This document shows positions 1 to 8,400 of a DNA stretch of 24,063 nt, one piece after another. Source of the DNA: a virus. How positions within the stretch are numbered: the stretch's first letter is position 1; the number at the start of each line of letters is the position of its first letter. The notes below the pieces were generated by a model. It searched no databases. It saw only the letters and a list, made by a program, of their open reading frames with translations, and was not told where the DNA came from. The position numbers and the translations under genes were made by a program. The stretch covers positions 1-24,063 of the IMG/VR virus record IMGVR_UViG_3300007722_001116. One strand, 5' to 3'.

Positions 1-483
1 ATCGCTGCCGGAACGCCGAACGTGCTCAAGTTCGCCTTTGCTAGTGGGGCAGCAAGCTCTACTGGAGTGGCTATCTTCGATCAGCGGGTGAGCGGAACGA
101 TCACGGCAGCCACGTTTGCTGATCGCGGACCGTGGAACAGGGTGTCTGGCGAGACAGTGTCAGAGGTGAGCGGTAACGACATCAAGATTCTGCAAGCTGG
201 GACGTATCTGGTGCATTTCAGCGGGAACGGGTATTCGTGTGATGAGCACCAGAGTAAGCTGCAAGTCGGTGGAGTAGATAAGTCGTTCGGGTCGATAGAG
301 TCTGCTCCGGTGGGCGCACAGACCGCTTCGACTGGGTGGATAACGCTTGCGTTGAATATCGACGACTTGCTCACAGTTCAGAGTGCCTCAGCAGCCGTGA
401 CTGTAGCAACTTATGGGCAGGGCTACGCTGGCGTGTTAGCGAACGCACGCTTTGGTCATGTAATCCTCATCAAGCTGAACTAA
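1..483 (+). CDS. C1q/TNF-like jelly-roll virion protein, 5' end outside window
   Basis: The reading frame is open from base 1, so the gene begins upstream; the GTG at 22 is only the first internal candidate start. The visible 160 residues are beta-rich and end in a pattern typical of C1q/TNF-like trimeric jelly-roll domains of phage decoration or tail proteins: AGTYLVHFSG, then KLQVGG, then a LNIDDLLTV strand, and a final strand FGHVILIKLN. These domains usually form trimers at the particle surface. The stop codon shares bases with the next gene's ATG (TAATG at 481-485), so the two are translationally coupled. The neighbouring propeller-like protein supports a virion role. The fold assignment is by pattern only; a tail-fibre tip or a head decoration protein are both possible. 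Confidence 0.6.
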   Translation: MAAGTPNVLKFAFASGAASSTGVAIFDQRVSGTITAATFADRGPWNRVSGETVSEVSGNDIKILQAGTYLVHFSGNGYSCDEHQSKLQVGGVDKSFGSIESAPVGAQTASTGWITLALNIDDLLTVQSASAAVTVATYGQGYAGVLANARFGHVILIKLN

Positions 484-2402
484 TGGCAAGAGACTTAGTC
501 AGTCCCACGCCAACCCTCCACCTTGGCCAGTCTGGCGGGATGGACTACTCAACCCCGCCGCACTTGCTCGACCAGCAGAAGTGGCGGATGTTGAGGAATA
601 TCCGGCAGGGTTGGTCGTTGGAACAAGTTCCGCGACTGCTGGAGCTAGTTACCGTGGGCTCCTATCCGGTGCAGGGTGTGGCGGCAGCGCCAAACCAGTC
701 AGCGAATAGAGGTCTGTGGTTGGCGTGGGACGACTATAATCTCTATCAGGTGTCTTCAAGTGCCGCTACGGTGCTGGATACAAATACTGGTGAGCCGTGG
801 AGCCGTATGTCCATCGCGCGACATAACGACTATCTGTTCTACTGTAGCAACTCTCAGCCGAAGTTTACGGATGGCGCGGTGGCGTGGAACCTCTGGGACC
901 AGCGGAAGTGCTTCACAAAGCACAATGGTGCACTGTCGATTGGTGATGGTGCGTTTGCTCCAGAGCCGTTCTACACGCTGGTAGGTGGAGCGTATGTCTT
1001 CGACGACGATCTAGGGCATTCGTTCACGTGGACGACCGGGACGAAGTACCGGGTGTACGTTACCAACGCTAGGCTGTTTCCAAAAGGTAGTAGTGTGAAG
1101 GTAGTGCGTTCGTGGTACGAGGGAGCGGCCTCCGTGACTAAGACGCTGACTGGACTAGTGCTGGAGACCGAGCTTGACTACATCGTGGTTAATGCGACGA
1201 ACACGGTAGCGAGTGTGCCGAATTACGGCACACAGACTGAGCCAACAGTCAGCGCTGACCCACCGTGGCTTATCACCTCCACGGATATGCCGAGTGTGCC
1301 GGCTGGACGGTACTGCACAGTGTTCTTCGACCATGTAGTGGTGGCGGGGTTGGTCGGCAACCGGAACGTGGTGGCATGGAGTGATGTGAACAACTATGCG
1401 GAGTTCATCCCGGATAGCGACAACGAGGCGGATACGTTCGTATGCACAGAGCATCAACGGATAGATGACCTCGCGACCGGTATCACGGGGATACAGCACC
1501 TTGGTGATAGCTTGCTAGTCTTCACGCCTAGTTGTGTGTACGAGATGACGTACACTGGTTTGCCTAGGGTTATGCACGTCCGGCCGCTGATTAAGGATGT
1601 AGGGAATGGGTTGCCGTATGCTACAGCCGGCTTGGCGGACAGCGTAGTGTGGTTTGACATCCACCATGGTTCATTCTTCATGTACTCTCAGAGCAGCGGA
1701 TTGCAGAATGTTGGGGCAGCTGTTTCGGAGTACTTTGTGGACACCCTTACTACTAGTACAGCAAACGCTCGACTAACATTCTCCTTCGTGGATCGGGAGG
1801 CGTCTGAGGTTGGCTGGTGGTTTATCGGGGCTGGTGATACGTACAATGCGGTAGTTTACAACTATACGAATAAGACGTGGTCTGTGCGGACTGCACCAGT
1901 CTACGTGAACTCACACGGAGTGGTCCCGGAGCGGGCTAAGACCGTATCGGAGTTGACAGCTGCTGTGAGTACGTACACTGGGCATGTGGAGGATCTAGAC
2001 GAGACGGGAGAGGGAGGGCACATTCTGCATGGTGGGACGACTAGTCTCTACAAGGCTACGTTCACCGGCTCTCCGCTGACGCACGACGCTATCCTCGTCG
2101 AGACTGGGGATATGCTGTTTGGCACGCTGGAGGGGATGAAGGAAGTTAGTAGGATTATCCTTGCGGTAGCCGGCACGCATAGTGGAGTGAAAGTGGAGGT
2201 GAGTGCTAGAGATAGGATTAGTGATACAGTGACGTACGTCAACTGTGGTACCTGGAACACCACTCTTCCTGAAAAGGCGTTGACGTTCCCGGTGCAGGCT
2301 GGCCGAGTGCTGCGCTACCGCTTCACCCCACAAGGTGATGTGAAGAGCTTCGTATTTCACGGTTATGAAGACAATGTTGTACAGACAAGGGCGAGGCGAT
2401 AG
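483..2402 (+). CDS. Beta-propeller-like tail/stabilisation protein
   Basis: This 639-aa protein starts at the ATG that overlaps the previous stop (TAATG). A longer open frame reaches back to 336, but it would run through the jelly-roll gene and the extra N-terminus looks non-native. The sequence is beta-rich with no signal peptide or membrane span. Repeated aromatic-rich blades are seen, for example VVAWSDVNNYAEF followed by HLGDSLLVFTPSCVYEM, and later DSVVWFDIHHGSFFMYS. This layout is that of phage propeller proteins related in style to the P22 gp10 tail-stabilisation family: an entry motif near residue 15, a propeller body, then a C-terminal jelly-roll-like region around residues 530-630. 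It probably sits in the neck or tail. The 3' end overlaps the next gene by 38 nt. The family assignment is by pattern and could be wrong in detail. Confidence 0.6.
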   Translation: MARDLVSPTPTLHLGQSGGMDYSTPPHLLDQQKWRMLRNIRQGWSLEQVPRLLELVTVGSYPVQGVAAAPNQSANRGLWLAWDDYNLYQVSSSAATVLDTNTGEPWSRMSIARHNDYLFYCSNSQPKFTDGAVAWNLWDQRKCFTKHNGALSIGDGAFAPEPFYTLVGGAYVFDDDLGHSFTWTTGTKYRVYVTNARLFPKGSSVKVVRSWYEGAASVTKTLTGLVLETELDYIVVNATNTVASVPNYGTQTEPTVSADPPWLITSTDMPSVPAGRYCTVFFDHVVVAGLVGNRNVVAWSDVNNYAEFIPDSDNEADTFVCTEHQRIDDLATGITGIQHLGDSLLVFTPSCVYEMTYTGLPRVMHVRPLIKDVGNGLPYATAGLADSVVWFDIHHGSFFMYSQSSGLQNVGAAVSEYFVDTLTTSTANARLTFSFVDREASEVGWWFIGAGDTYNAVVYNYTNKTWSVRTAPVYVNSHGVVPERAKTVSELTAAVSTYTGHVEDLDETGEGGHILHGGTTSLYKATFTGSPLTHDAILVETGDMLFGTLEGMKEVSRIILAVAGTHSGVKVEVSARDRISDTVTYVNCGTWNTTLPEKALTFPVQAGRVLRYRFTPQGDVKSFVFHGYEDNVVQTRARR

Positions 2403-2856
2403 ACAGCCGTATAAGCTCCATCTGCTTACCTCGTTGGACGAGTTTATGGAACACGTCTCGTTCATTCGAGAGGGGTTTGATACGCTGGAAGAGCTCGTAC
2501 GTGTGTCATGGGATGACTTTGCTGGACAGGTATTGCAGGTTGTAAGCGGGAAGATGGAGGCAGTGTTCGCTGTGTTTTTGTCTAAGAACGACAAGCCACT
2601 GGGATTCGTGATGGTGGTGGATGACACGGCTGGCAGCATTGAGAAGGTAGCACTAATATATGCTGCGTACAGCAATGGCAAGTATGTCGGCGCAGCAGAT
2701 GAGGCGGTACATTATGCAGAAGAGTGGGCAACGGCGAAAGGCTTTGACAAACTTAGAGCATCAAGCAGACGTATGAATGGCGCAGCAATGAAACTGTTCA
2801 AGAAGAAGTTGCAATTCAAACCGGCCTTCATCGTATTTGAGAAAGGACTAAAGTAA
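2365..2856 (+). CDS. GNAT-fold acetyltransferase-like phage protein
   Basis: This 163-aa protein starts inside the end of the propeller gene; an alternative ATG lies at 2374. It looks like a small alpha/beta GNAT-type domain: an N-terminal helix pair, strands AVFAVFLSKNDKPLGFVMVV, an acidic turn, a central helix DEAVHYAEEWATAKGFDKLRA, and a C-terminal segment AAMKLFKKKLQFKPAFIVFEK, which matches the usual GNAT 'altered neighbour' ending. GNAT-like proteins are often found among podoviral internal virion genes, where they may act structurally rather than as enzymes. A clear acetyl-CoA loop (Q/RxxGxG/A) is not evident, so catalysis is doubtful. The stop overlaps the next start (TAATG at 2854-2858). 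Confidence 0.5.
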   Translation: MKTMLYRQGRGDRQPYKLHLLTSLDEFMEHVSFIREGFDTLEELVRVSWDDFAGQVLQVVSGKMEAVFAVFLSKNDKPLGFVMVVDDTAGSIEKVALIYAAYSNGKYVGAADEAVHYAEEWATAKGFDKLRASSRRMNGAAMKLFKKKLQFKPAFIVFEKGLK

Positions 2857-3992
2857 TGGACTGGAAAGACTTCTTAGAAACAGCGGAGTATGTTGTTGCG
2901 GTGACGAAGGCGGAGTACCCGGGTGGGGAAGGTGTGATGTGCGGAGGTGGGGGAGGTAGTAGTGGTGGTTTTAGTCGCACTGGTACCGGACTGCACGAGC
3001 GGTATATGACTATACCGAGCGGGCTTAACGATTTAGTTACGCAGAATGCACAGAATGCTGGAACAGACCCAGCGCTGTCTGCGTTGCAGTCGACTCTGTT
3101 TAGCAACCTCATGACGGCTGCACCAGAGACACAGCCGGGGTATAGTAATCTGCTCAGTCTCTCTGGGACAGATCCAACTTCATATGATGGCAAGTCTTCA
3201 CTCGCATCGGTGGCCCGGCGTGATCCCTATGGTGGATCGTTCGAAGCGGATACGGAGGCAGCGTACCGGAAGCGTGCGGGGGATGCAATGGCTATGGCTG
3301 AGACTGGACCGCAAGCAGTTCGAGGTGGAGGGGCACGGAGTGGTATTGCGCAGGGAGTGATGAGCGAGAGACTAGCGCAGGGGAGGGGGGCGGAAGTGCG
3401 GCAGGCGCAGCAACAGGATGTAGGGAACGTGATGAACGCGTCCATGGGAATGGCAGGCGTTGAGGGTCAGCGGACGAACAACGTGTTGCAAGCGATCAGC
3501 GGTATCCTTGGTATTACTGATAGTGTTGGCAACCGTGGGTTGGCTGCGGGTAAGCAGTTAGACTTCAACAAGCTGAACAATCTCCAACTACTCCAGCTCG
3601 CGTCTACGCTGCAAGGCCAGACGAATGACAAGCAGACTGACAACTTCTCTGGAAGCGGCGATCAGAGCGGATGGCAAGGCGGTATCAGTTGCTGCTTTAT
3701 CTTCCTTCAGGCGTTGAATGGACGGTTGCCCTGGTACATCAACCTGGCAAGGCGGGACTTCTACACGCCGGTTCGGCGAAAGGGGTATAAGTGGATGAGC
3801 ACGTGGCTAGTACCTGCGATGAAGCGCTTTGCGCTCGTACAGCGGGTGGTGAACTTCGTGCTAATCAAGCCGTTCCTGCACTATGGTGCCTACATCTACG
3901 GAGACAAATCATCGAAGCAGTCGAGTGCCATGTTCGCACCGTACTGCAAAGCTTGGCTCGCCCTATGGGGTGCGCTAGGGAAGGTAGTGTAA
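2856..3992 (+). CDS. Virion/ejection-type protein with conserved basic C-terminal domain
   Basis: The 378-aa product has a Gly-rich start (MCGGGGGSSGG from residue 28) and a helical, Gln/Ala-rich middle (about residues 130-250). The C-terminal block (about 275-378) opens with CCFIF and carries RRDFYTPVRRKGYKWM, then LVPAM and a basic, aromatic stretch. That C-terminal pattern resembles a block recalled from other phage structural proteins; no function is assigned. The chosen start overlaps the previous stop (TAATG) and has AAGGA 8 nt upstream. A second start at 2937 also has a good ribosome site (GGAAGG about 5 nt upstream) and would begin the protein directly at MCGGGGG. The position between the GNAT-like and internal-virion-like genes favours a particle component, perhaps an ejected one. 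Confidence 0.55.
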   Translation: MDWKDFLETAEYVVAVTKAEYPGGEGVMCGGGGGSSGGFSRTGTGLHERYMTIPSGLNDLVTQNAQNAGTDPALSALQSTLFSNLMTAAPETQPGYSNLLSLSGTDPTSYDGKSSLASVARRDPYGGSFEADTEAAYRKRAGDAMAMAETGPQAVRGGGARSGIAQGVMSERLAQGRGAEVRQAQQQDVGNVMNASMGMAGVEGQRTNNVLQAISGILGITDSVGNRGLAAGKQLDFNKLNNLQLLQLASTLQGQTNDKQTDNFSGSGDQSGWQGGISCCFIFLQALNGRLPWYINLARRDFYTPVRRKGYKWMSTWLVPAMKRFALVQRVVNFVLIKPFLHYGAYIYGDKSSKQSSAMFAPYCKAWLALWGALGKVV

Positions 3993-3993
3993 T

Positions 3994-4875
3994 ATGGCTT
4001 ATCCTGGACTTCCAAATTGGGGGTATGGGCTTAACTTACGTCCTGCAGACTTAGGGCTTATCCTAGGCAAGTTGGGGATTAAGAATCCGTACTCGGATAT
4101 GAACGACGCGCAGATGGAGCAGATGCGTGCGCAGACGGCCGGCTTCACAGGCGCTGAGGAAAGGGCGGGTGCGTTGCAGCCGTCGACGTTGTCGAAGGCG
4201 CAGACGGAGGCAGAGTTTGCACCAAAGGTGGCACAGAGTGGGTTAGACAGTGACGTGGCCCTGAACAAGTACCGGGTGGATAGTAGCCTAGTTGGCGCGG
4301 CACAAGTACTACCCAATTTGATGAACTACACAACTGGCGCTTTCACCTCACCGTTTGGTGAAGAGATCATACGGCGGTTGCTGGGAGATAATGGTATTGT
4401 GCCGAGCAGCACGGGGACAACGGATGGAGGCTTGCCGGCAGGCGGATTAGGTGCTAGTCTGGAAAAAGCCAAAGCAGGTAGAGCAGCGACTAAAGCGGAG
4501 AAGCAACGGACTGCAGAAGGTAACAAGGGGTGGCTGGGACAGGTTATACCTTCACTGTTAGAGAACGTGCACGGCGCGCTCGGTGGGACTGTGGAAGATC
4601 CAAGTCGTGGATCAACTTCACTGTTCGATGTTGGAGCGAACATCGCTGGTGGAACGCCAACGTTACTAGAGCAACCTATCCCACCTGCTGTCTTGGCTAT
4701 TCTACAACGCTTGTTTGGCCAGCCGTCGGGTACTAGTCTAGGTGTGGGGATTGCCGCCCCGCCGCAGATACCGCAGACACCACAGACTAACGCAGTATCT
4801 CCACCCCAACAGCTAGACGAAAACCTCCTCCGTCAAGCGATGGAGCTTATCAGCCGCGACACTCAACGACGATAG
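3994..4875 (+). CDS. Putative internal virion protein, unknown family
   Basis: This 293-aa protein starts one base after the previous stop, with GGAAGG about 10-15 nt upstream. It is Ala/Gly/Gln/Pro-rich and mostly helical. It has an N-terminal LGLILGKLGI segment, a helical middle with AEFAPKVAQS and basic helices near residues 150-170 (EKAKAGRAATKAEKQR), and a Pro/Gln-rich linker (PPQIPQTPQT) before a terminal helix. There is no signal peptide, metal site or nucleotide-binding motif. No family is recognised. The composition and its place in the row of genes leading to the giant protein suggest a scaffolded internal or ejection protein; this is inference from context. Confidence 0.45.
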   Translation: MAYPGLPNWGYGLNLRPADLGLILGKLGIKNPYSDMNDAQMEQMRAQTAGFTGAEERAGALQPSTLSKAQTEAEFAPKVAQSGLDSDVALNKYRVDSSLVGAAQVLPNLMNYTTGAFTSPFGEEIIRRLLGDNGIVPSSTGTTDGGLPAGGLGASLEKAKAGRAATKAEKQRTAEGNKGWLGQVIPSLLENVHGALGGTVEDPSRGSTSLFDVGANIAGGTPTLLEQPIPPAVLAILQRLFGQPSGTSLGVGIAAPPQIPQTPQTNAVSPPQQLDENLLRQAMELISRDTQRR

Positions 4876-4879
4876 CATT

Positions 4880-5485
4880 ATGGCATTACAAGGACTAGCA
4901 CTAATCGCATTACAGGCCATCATGAAGGGTCTGGAGAAGGGCACAGCGTCTCAGAAGGCGTTCATGAACCTTAATCCAACCGGCGTGGGACAACAGGGAA
5001 TGGGACAAGGTGAGATGCAGCCGATGGGTGGAGACATGGAACCCGGTATGGGCCAGATGAACGCAGGATTCGATCAGAGTAGCATCTTTGGTGGGTCGGC
5101 TGAAGGTGGTGCTGGGGATATACTTGCCGGCATGGCAGGCGGTGCAGCAGGTGCGGCAGCAGGCGGTGCGGGTGGTATGACGCTGGGCGACTGGAGCAAG
5201 GGTGCAGGTGGGGCGTTTGGAGAGACGTTGCCAGAGCAAGGCGGCGGCTTCTTTGGTCAGCTTGCGAGAGGTGCAACAAGCGGGGAAGGCGGCCAAGGTT
5301 TCGCACAAAACCTTGGTGCATTGGCTGTGAATAACGCTAAGCCGCTAGAGTTACCACAAGCGCCAGACATGGGACAAGGGTTGCAGATGCAGAACCTCGG
5401 CGGCGGCGGACCACTCACGGCAAGCCAGCAGTCTGCCGGACCGTCTCCACAACTACTCGCAGCGATGCTGCGATACTTCCAATAG
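4880..5485 (+). CDS. Gly/Met/Gln-rich small virion-type protein
   Basis: This 201-aa protein starts 4 nt after the previous stop without an obvious Shine-Dalgarno sequence. It opens with a short hydrophobic or amphipathic helix (LQGLALIALQAIMKGLEKG, residues 3-21), then a low-complexity stretch with GMGQGEMQPMGG and AGMAGGAAGAAAGGAGG, and ends in a short helix LLAAMLRYFQ. The Ala/Gly segment around residues 75-100 could be weakly membrane-active. No known family is recognised. Its place directly before the giant gene, and the Gly/Ala/Met bias often seen in ejected podoviral proteins, suggest it helps form or enter the ejection channel; this is inference. Confidence 0.45.
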   Translation: MALQGLALIALQAIMKGLEKGTASQKAFMNLNPTGVGQQGMGQGEMQPMGGDMEPGMGQMNAGFDQSSIFGGSAEGGAGDILAGMAGGAAGAAAGGAGGMTLGDWSKGAGGAFGETLPEQGGGFFGQLARGATSGEGGQGFAQNLGALAVNNAKPLELPQAPDMGQGLQMQNLGGGGPLTASQQSAGPSPQLLAAMLRYFQ

Positions 5486-5491
5486 AATGTT

Positions 5492-8400
5492 ATGCCGGAA
5501 CCGAGCGAATTGACATATGGGCAGGTGGCTGATCTGCATCGCACGCTGGGGAAGAGCAACCCACAGCTAGCGGAACTGCCGTTGCAAGACTTTGCTGCAC
5601 TCGCTAACCAGGTTAGTGGGAGTGGGGAGTATTCAGCAGGGTTGAACGATAACTGGGTTAAGCGGACGAGTCATACGATAGATAGGATGTTCGCCCCAGT
5701 AGGCAAGCCAATAGGTGCGTTTGCGGAGTCCGTGACACGAGAGTTGGGCTATGAGAAGTACGCTGATCTGGCGAACGAGCTAGGGACTGGCCTACCGCGT
5801 GGCGCACTAGAGACTGCTGCTATGTTCACTCCTGCCGGGTGGGTAGGAAAGGGATTGACTGCGGCCGGCTTAGCCTCGAACTATGCCAATACGTACACCG
5901 CTACGGATAGCAAACTTGCCGGTGCGGCAAGTGCTGCAAGCCTTGGCCTGTTGCCGCCGATGATTAGGGCTGGTGAGAAACTTGCAATGGCGCCGTTGAA
6001 GCGAGGCTTCTGGGAGACTGTTTCTGGAATGCCGGGCGGTGCACCGGCTGTGAAGAGTGTACTACTACCTGTGGCAGAACGCTCCGCAGAGTTCGCTGGC
6101 CGGAATGTCGGTGCACTGTTGAACCAGGAGTTGGCCATCCAGAGCACGACGTTGGCAGCTACTGGTCGTCCAGCACCCTTCGATGATAGACATTACGCTG
6201 AGTTGGTGGCAGGGCAGTTGCCGTTCACGTTGCTGGAAGCGGCGGGAGTTGTGCGGCCACGGTTCCGTGGCGAGGCTGGGTCGAACGCCAGAGCGAGAGC
6301 GAACATAGAACTTCACGGTGCAGTGAGGGAAGCGACTAGAGCGGCAGAGACTGCGAACGACGCAATGCAGATGGATGTCGCGAGTACGTCTAAACGGGTA
6401 GAGAGTGTACTGAATGAGATCGCTGACCCGAAACAGCGTGCTACTGCTGCGACCGACGCGAACAAGATGTACCAGCGCGTGATGTCTGAGGTTATGATCG
6501 CCGGGACGGAAGGTCGTCCGTTGAACATGGAGCGGATCAACGCAGGCGCGACGGATAGCACTCGACGGATGGTGTCCGTCATTATGGACGACATGCTAGG
6601 TAGGCCGGAGGGGGAAAGGTTTCTGACGAGGGCAGAGGATGGTACTATTTCAGCGGTGGCGGGGTTCAATGTTGAGGAGGTTCTAGCTCGACGTGGTGGT
6701 AGGGAGAGCGCAAAGGTGCGCATCACACCGGAGGGTGGGCGAGAGTTACCACCTCTTGACTCGCTATGGCTTGGCGCAGGTGCGACAGCACGGAAAGGGT
6801 CTATGCTGGAGACGTTGATGGGTGTGGACGTACAGTCGCTAGAGCACCCAGCGCGGGTGGTCGAGGTGCTGCTTGGACCGGAGGCGGTGCAGAAACAGCA
6901 ACGTGCGTTCCAGGAGTACTTCCGCGCGGACGTCGCGGAGCCGAAGCGAGTGGCGGTGTACGGTGAGGGTGCTGCACCGAAGCCTACGCCGGCGATGACG
7001 CTAGACAGCGTGACCGACTATGGTACAGCGAAACAGTACATCTTAGAGCGGTTCTCTGCTCTAGCGAAAGGACGAAAGACTGATGAACTGGTTGAAGCGC
7101 GTCATATGCTGTATGGAGATGGTGTGTATGCGAGAGAGTCACTCGGTAAGGTCACCACGAAATCGTTCGCTGGCGCGGCTAAAGACTCCGCTCAAGTTTT
7201 CATCGGTGGAAAACCTACCGAGATGGTGCAGTACCAAGCACCGAGAACAGATGGGTCCTACTATACCGCTTTCCGTGAAGCTACACCGGGAGAACTTAAA
7301 GCGTTTGAAAAGCCAACGCTAACGAAAGCGAAGGCGGCTGAGGCGTCGCAGAAGGCGCAAGCGAGTTTTGTGCAGAAGGAGAATGCGCTTCGGCAGACCT
7401 TTGCCGAGGAGCGTCAAGCGGCAATGGATAAAGTGGGGGTGGGGAGTCTTGAGGAGTTGGCACAGAAGGCCGCTGACTCACACTCGCAAGTGGAGTATGA
7501 TCTTACTGGATTCTCCCGCCAGATCTCACCGGCGGAGCGGAAAGCTGGTGCAGTGGAGGGGCTGGTGTCGCTGTTACCGGAGGGGGAGCAGCGGACACGG
7601 TTGGAGCGGATGCTAACCCGTGGCGAGGGGGATCCGAACAGCGTCCGGCTGACGACCGCGGATGAGCTTGCGCTGTTGCAGGTAGAGGCGGAGCAGTTGA
7701 GGGTGCAGGTGACACAGCACGCACCAGAGGATGTGCGGAAGTTGCTGCACTTGGCGGATGGAGAGTATGCACAGCGATTCACCGAGCTAGCGACCACGAT
7801 TGAACGGGACGGTGGGTATAGTGGTGGAGTGGCTGCGGAGAGGTATGCCGCGCTATTAGCGAGACGGGTGAGGGATTTGCAGAGTCTACTCGGACTAACC
7901 GAAGGCGCGTATGCTAAGCACCTGGAAGCACGGTGGGAGGTGGAGGAAGGGACGGCTGTGCGGGAGGCGCAGGAGCGGCGGAGTAAGCTGTCGAAGCTAG
8001 TTGGGGAGGACCGGAAGGCGGAGACGGAGGGTGTGACGGCCGACACGGAGGCTGTACTGTTTGAGAAGATGCGAGTGCTGTCGGAGGACCCTGAGTTAAC
8101 TGGTGCGTTTGAGGGGCTGACCGATATGCTGTACCGGTTCGAGGTGACCCGGAGTGGACGTACCGGTCCCCTTGCTGACGTTGTGAGTCGGTATGGGTTG
8201 TACAAGATGTTCGACCATGCTGTTGACCTCATGGAGGGGTATAAGGATGTCAAGGCGGGGCGGGCGACGGATAACTCTAAGCGGTGGCTGGATGCGGCGA
8301 AGGGAGTTGGAGAGAGGAAAGAGCTGTACAGCAGCCCTCGTGACCCGCGGGAGGTGTTGCTGAGCGGGTTACGGAAGAAGGAGAGTAGGTTCCGGCAGAA

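Noticed and set aside
336-482. N-terminal extension of the propeller-like protein
   Set aside because: It would be read out of frame through the conserved end of the jelly-roll gene, and the TAATG coupling gives a better start at 483.
1995-2681. Minus-strand frame of 228 codons across the propeller and GNAT-like genes
   Set aside because: It spans the junction of two supported + strand genes, has no recognisable fold and is isolated from other minus-strand genes.
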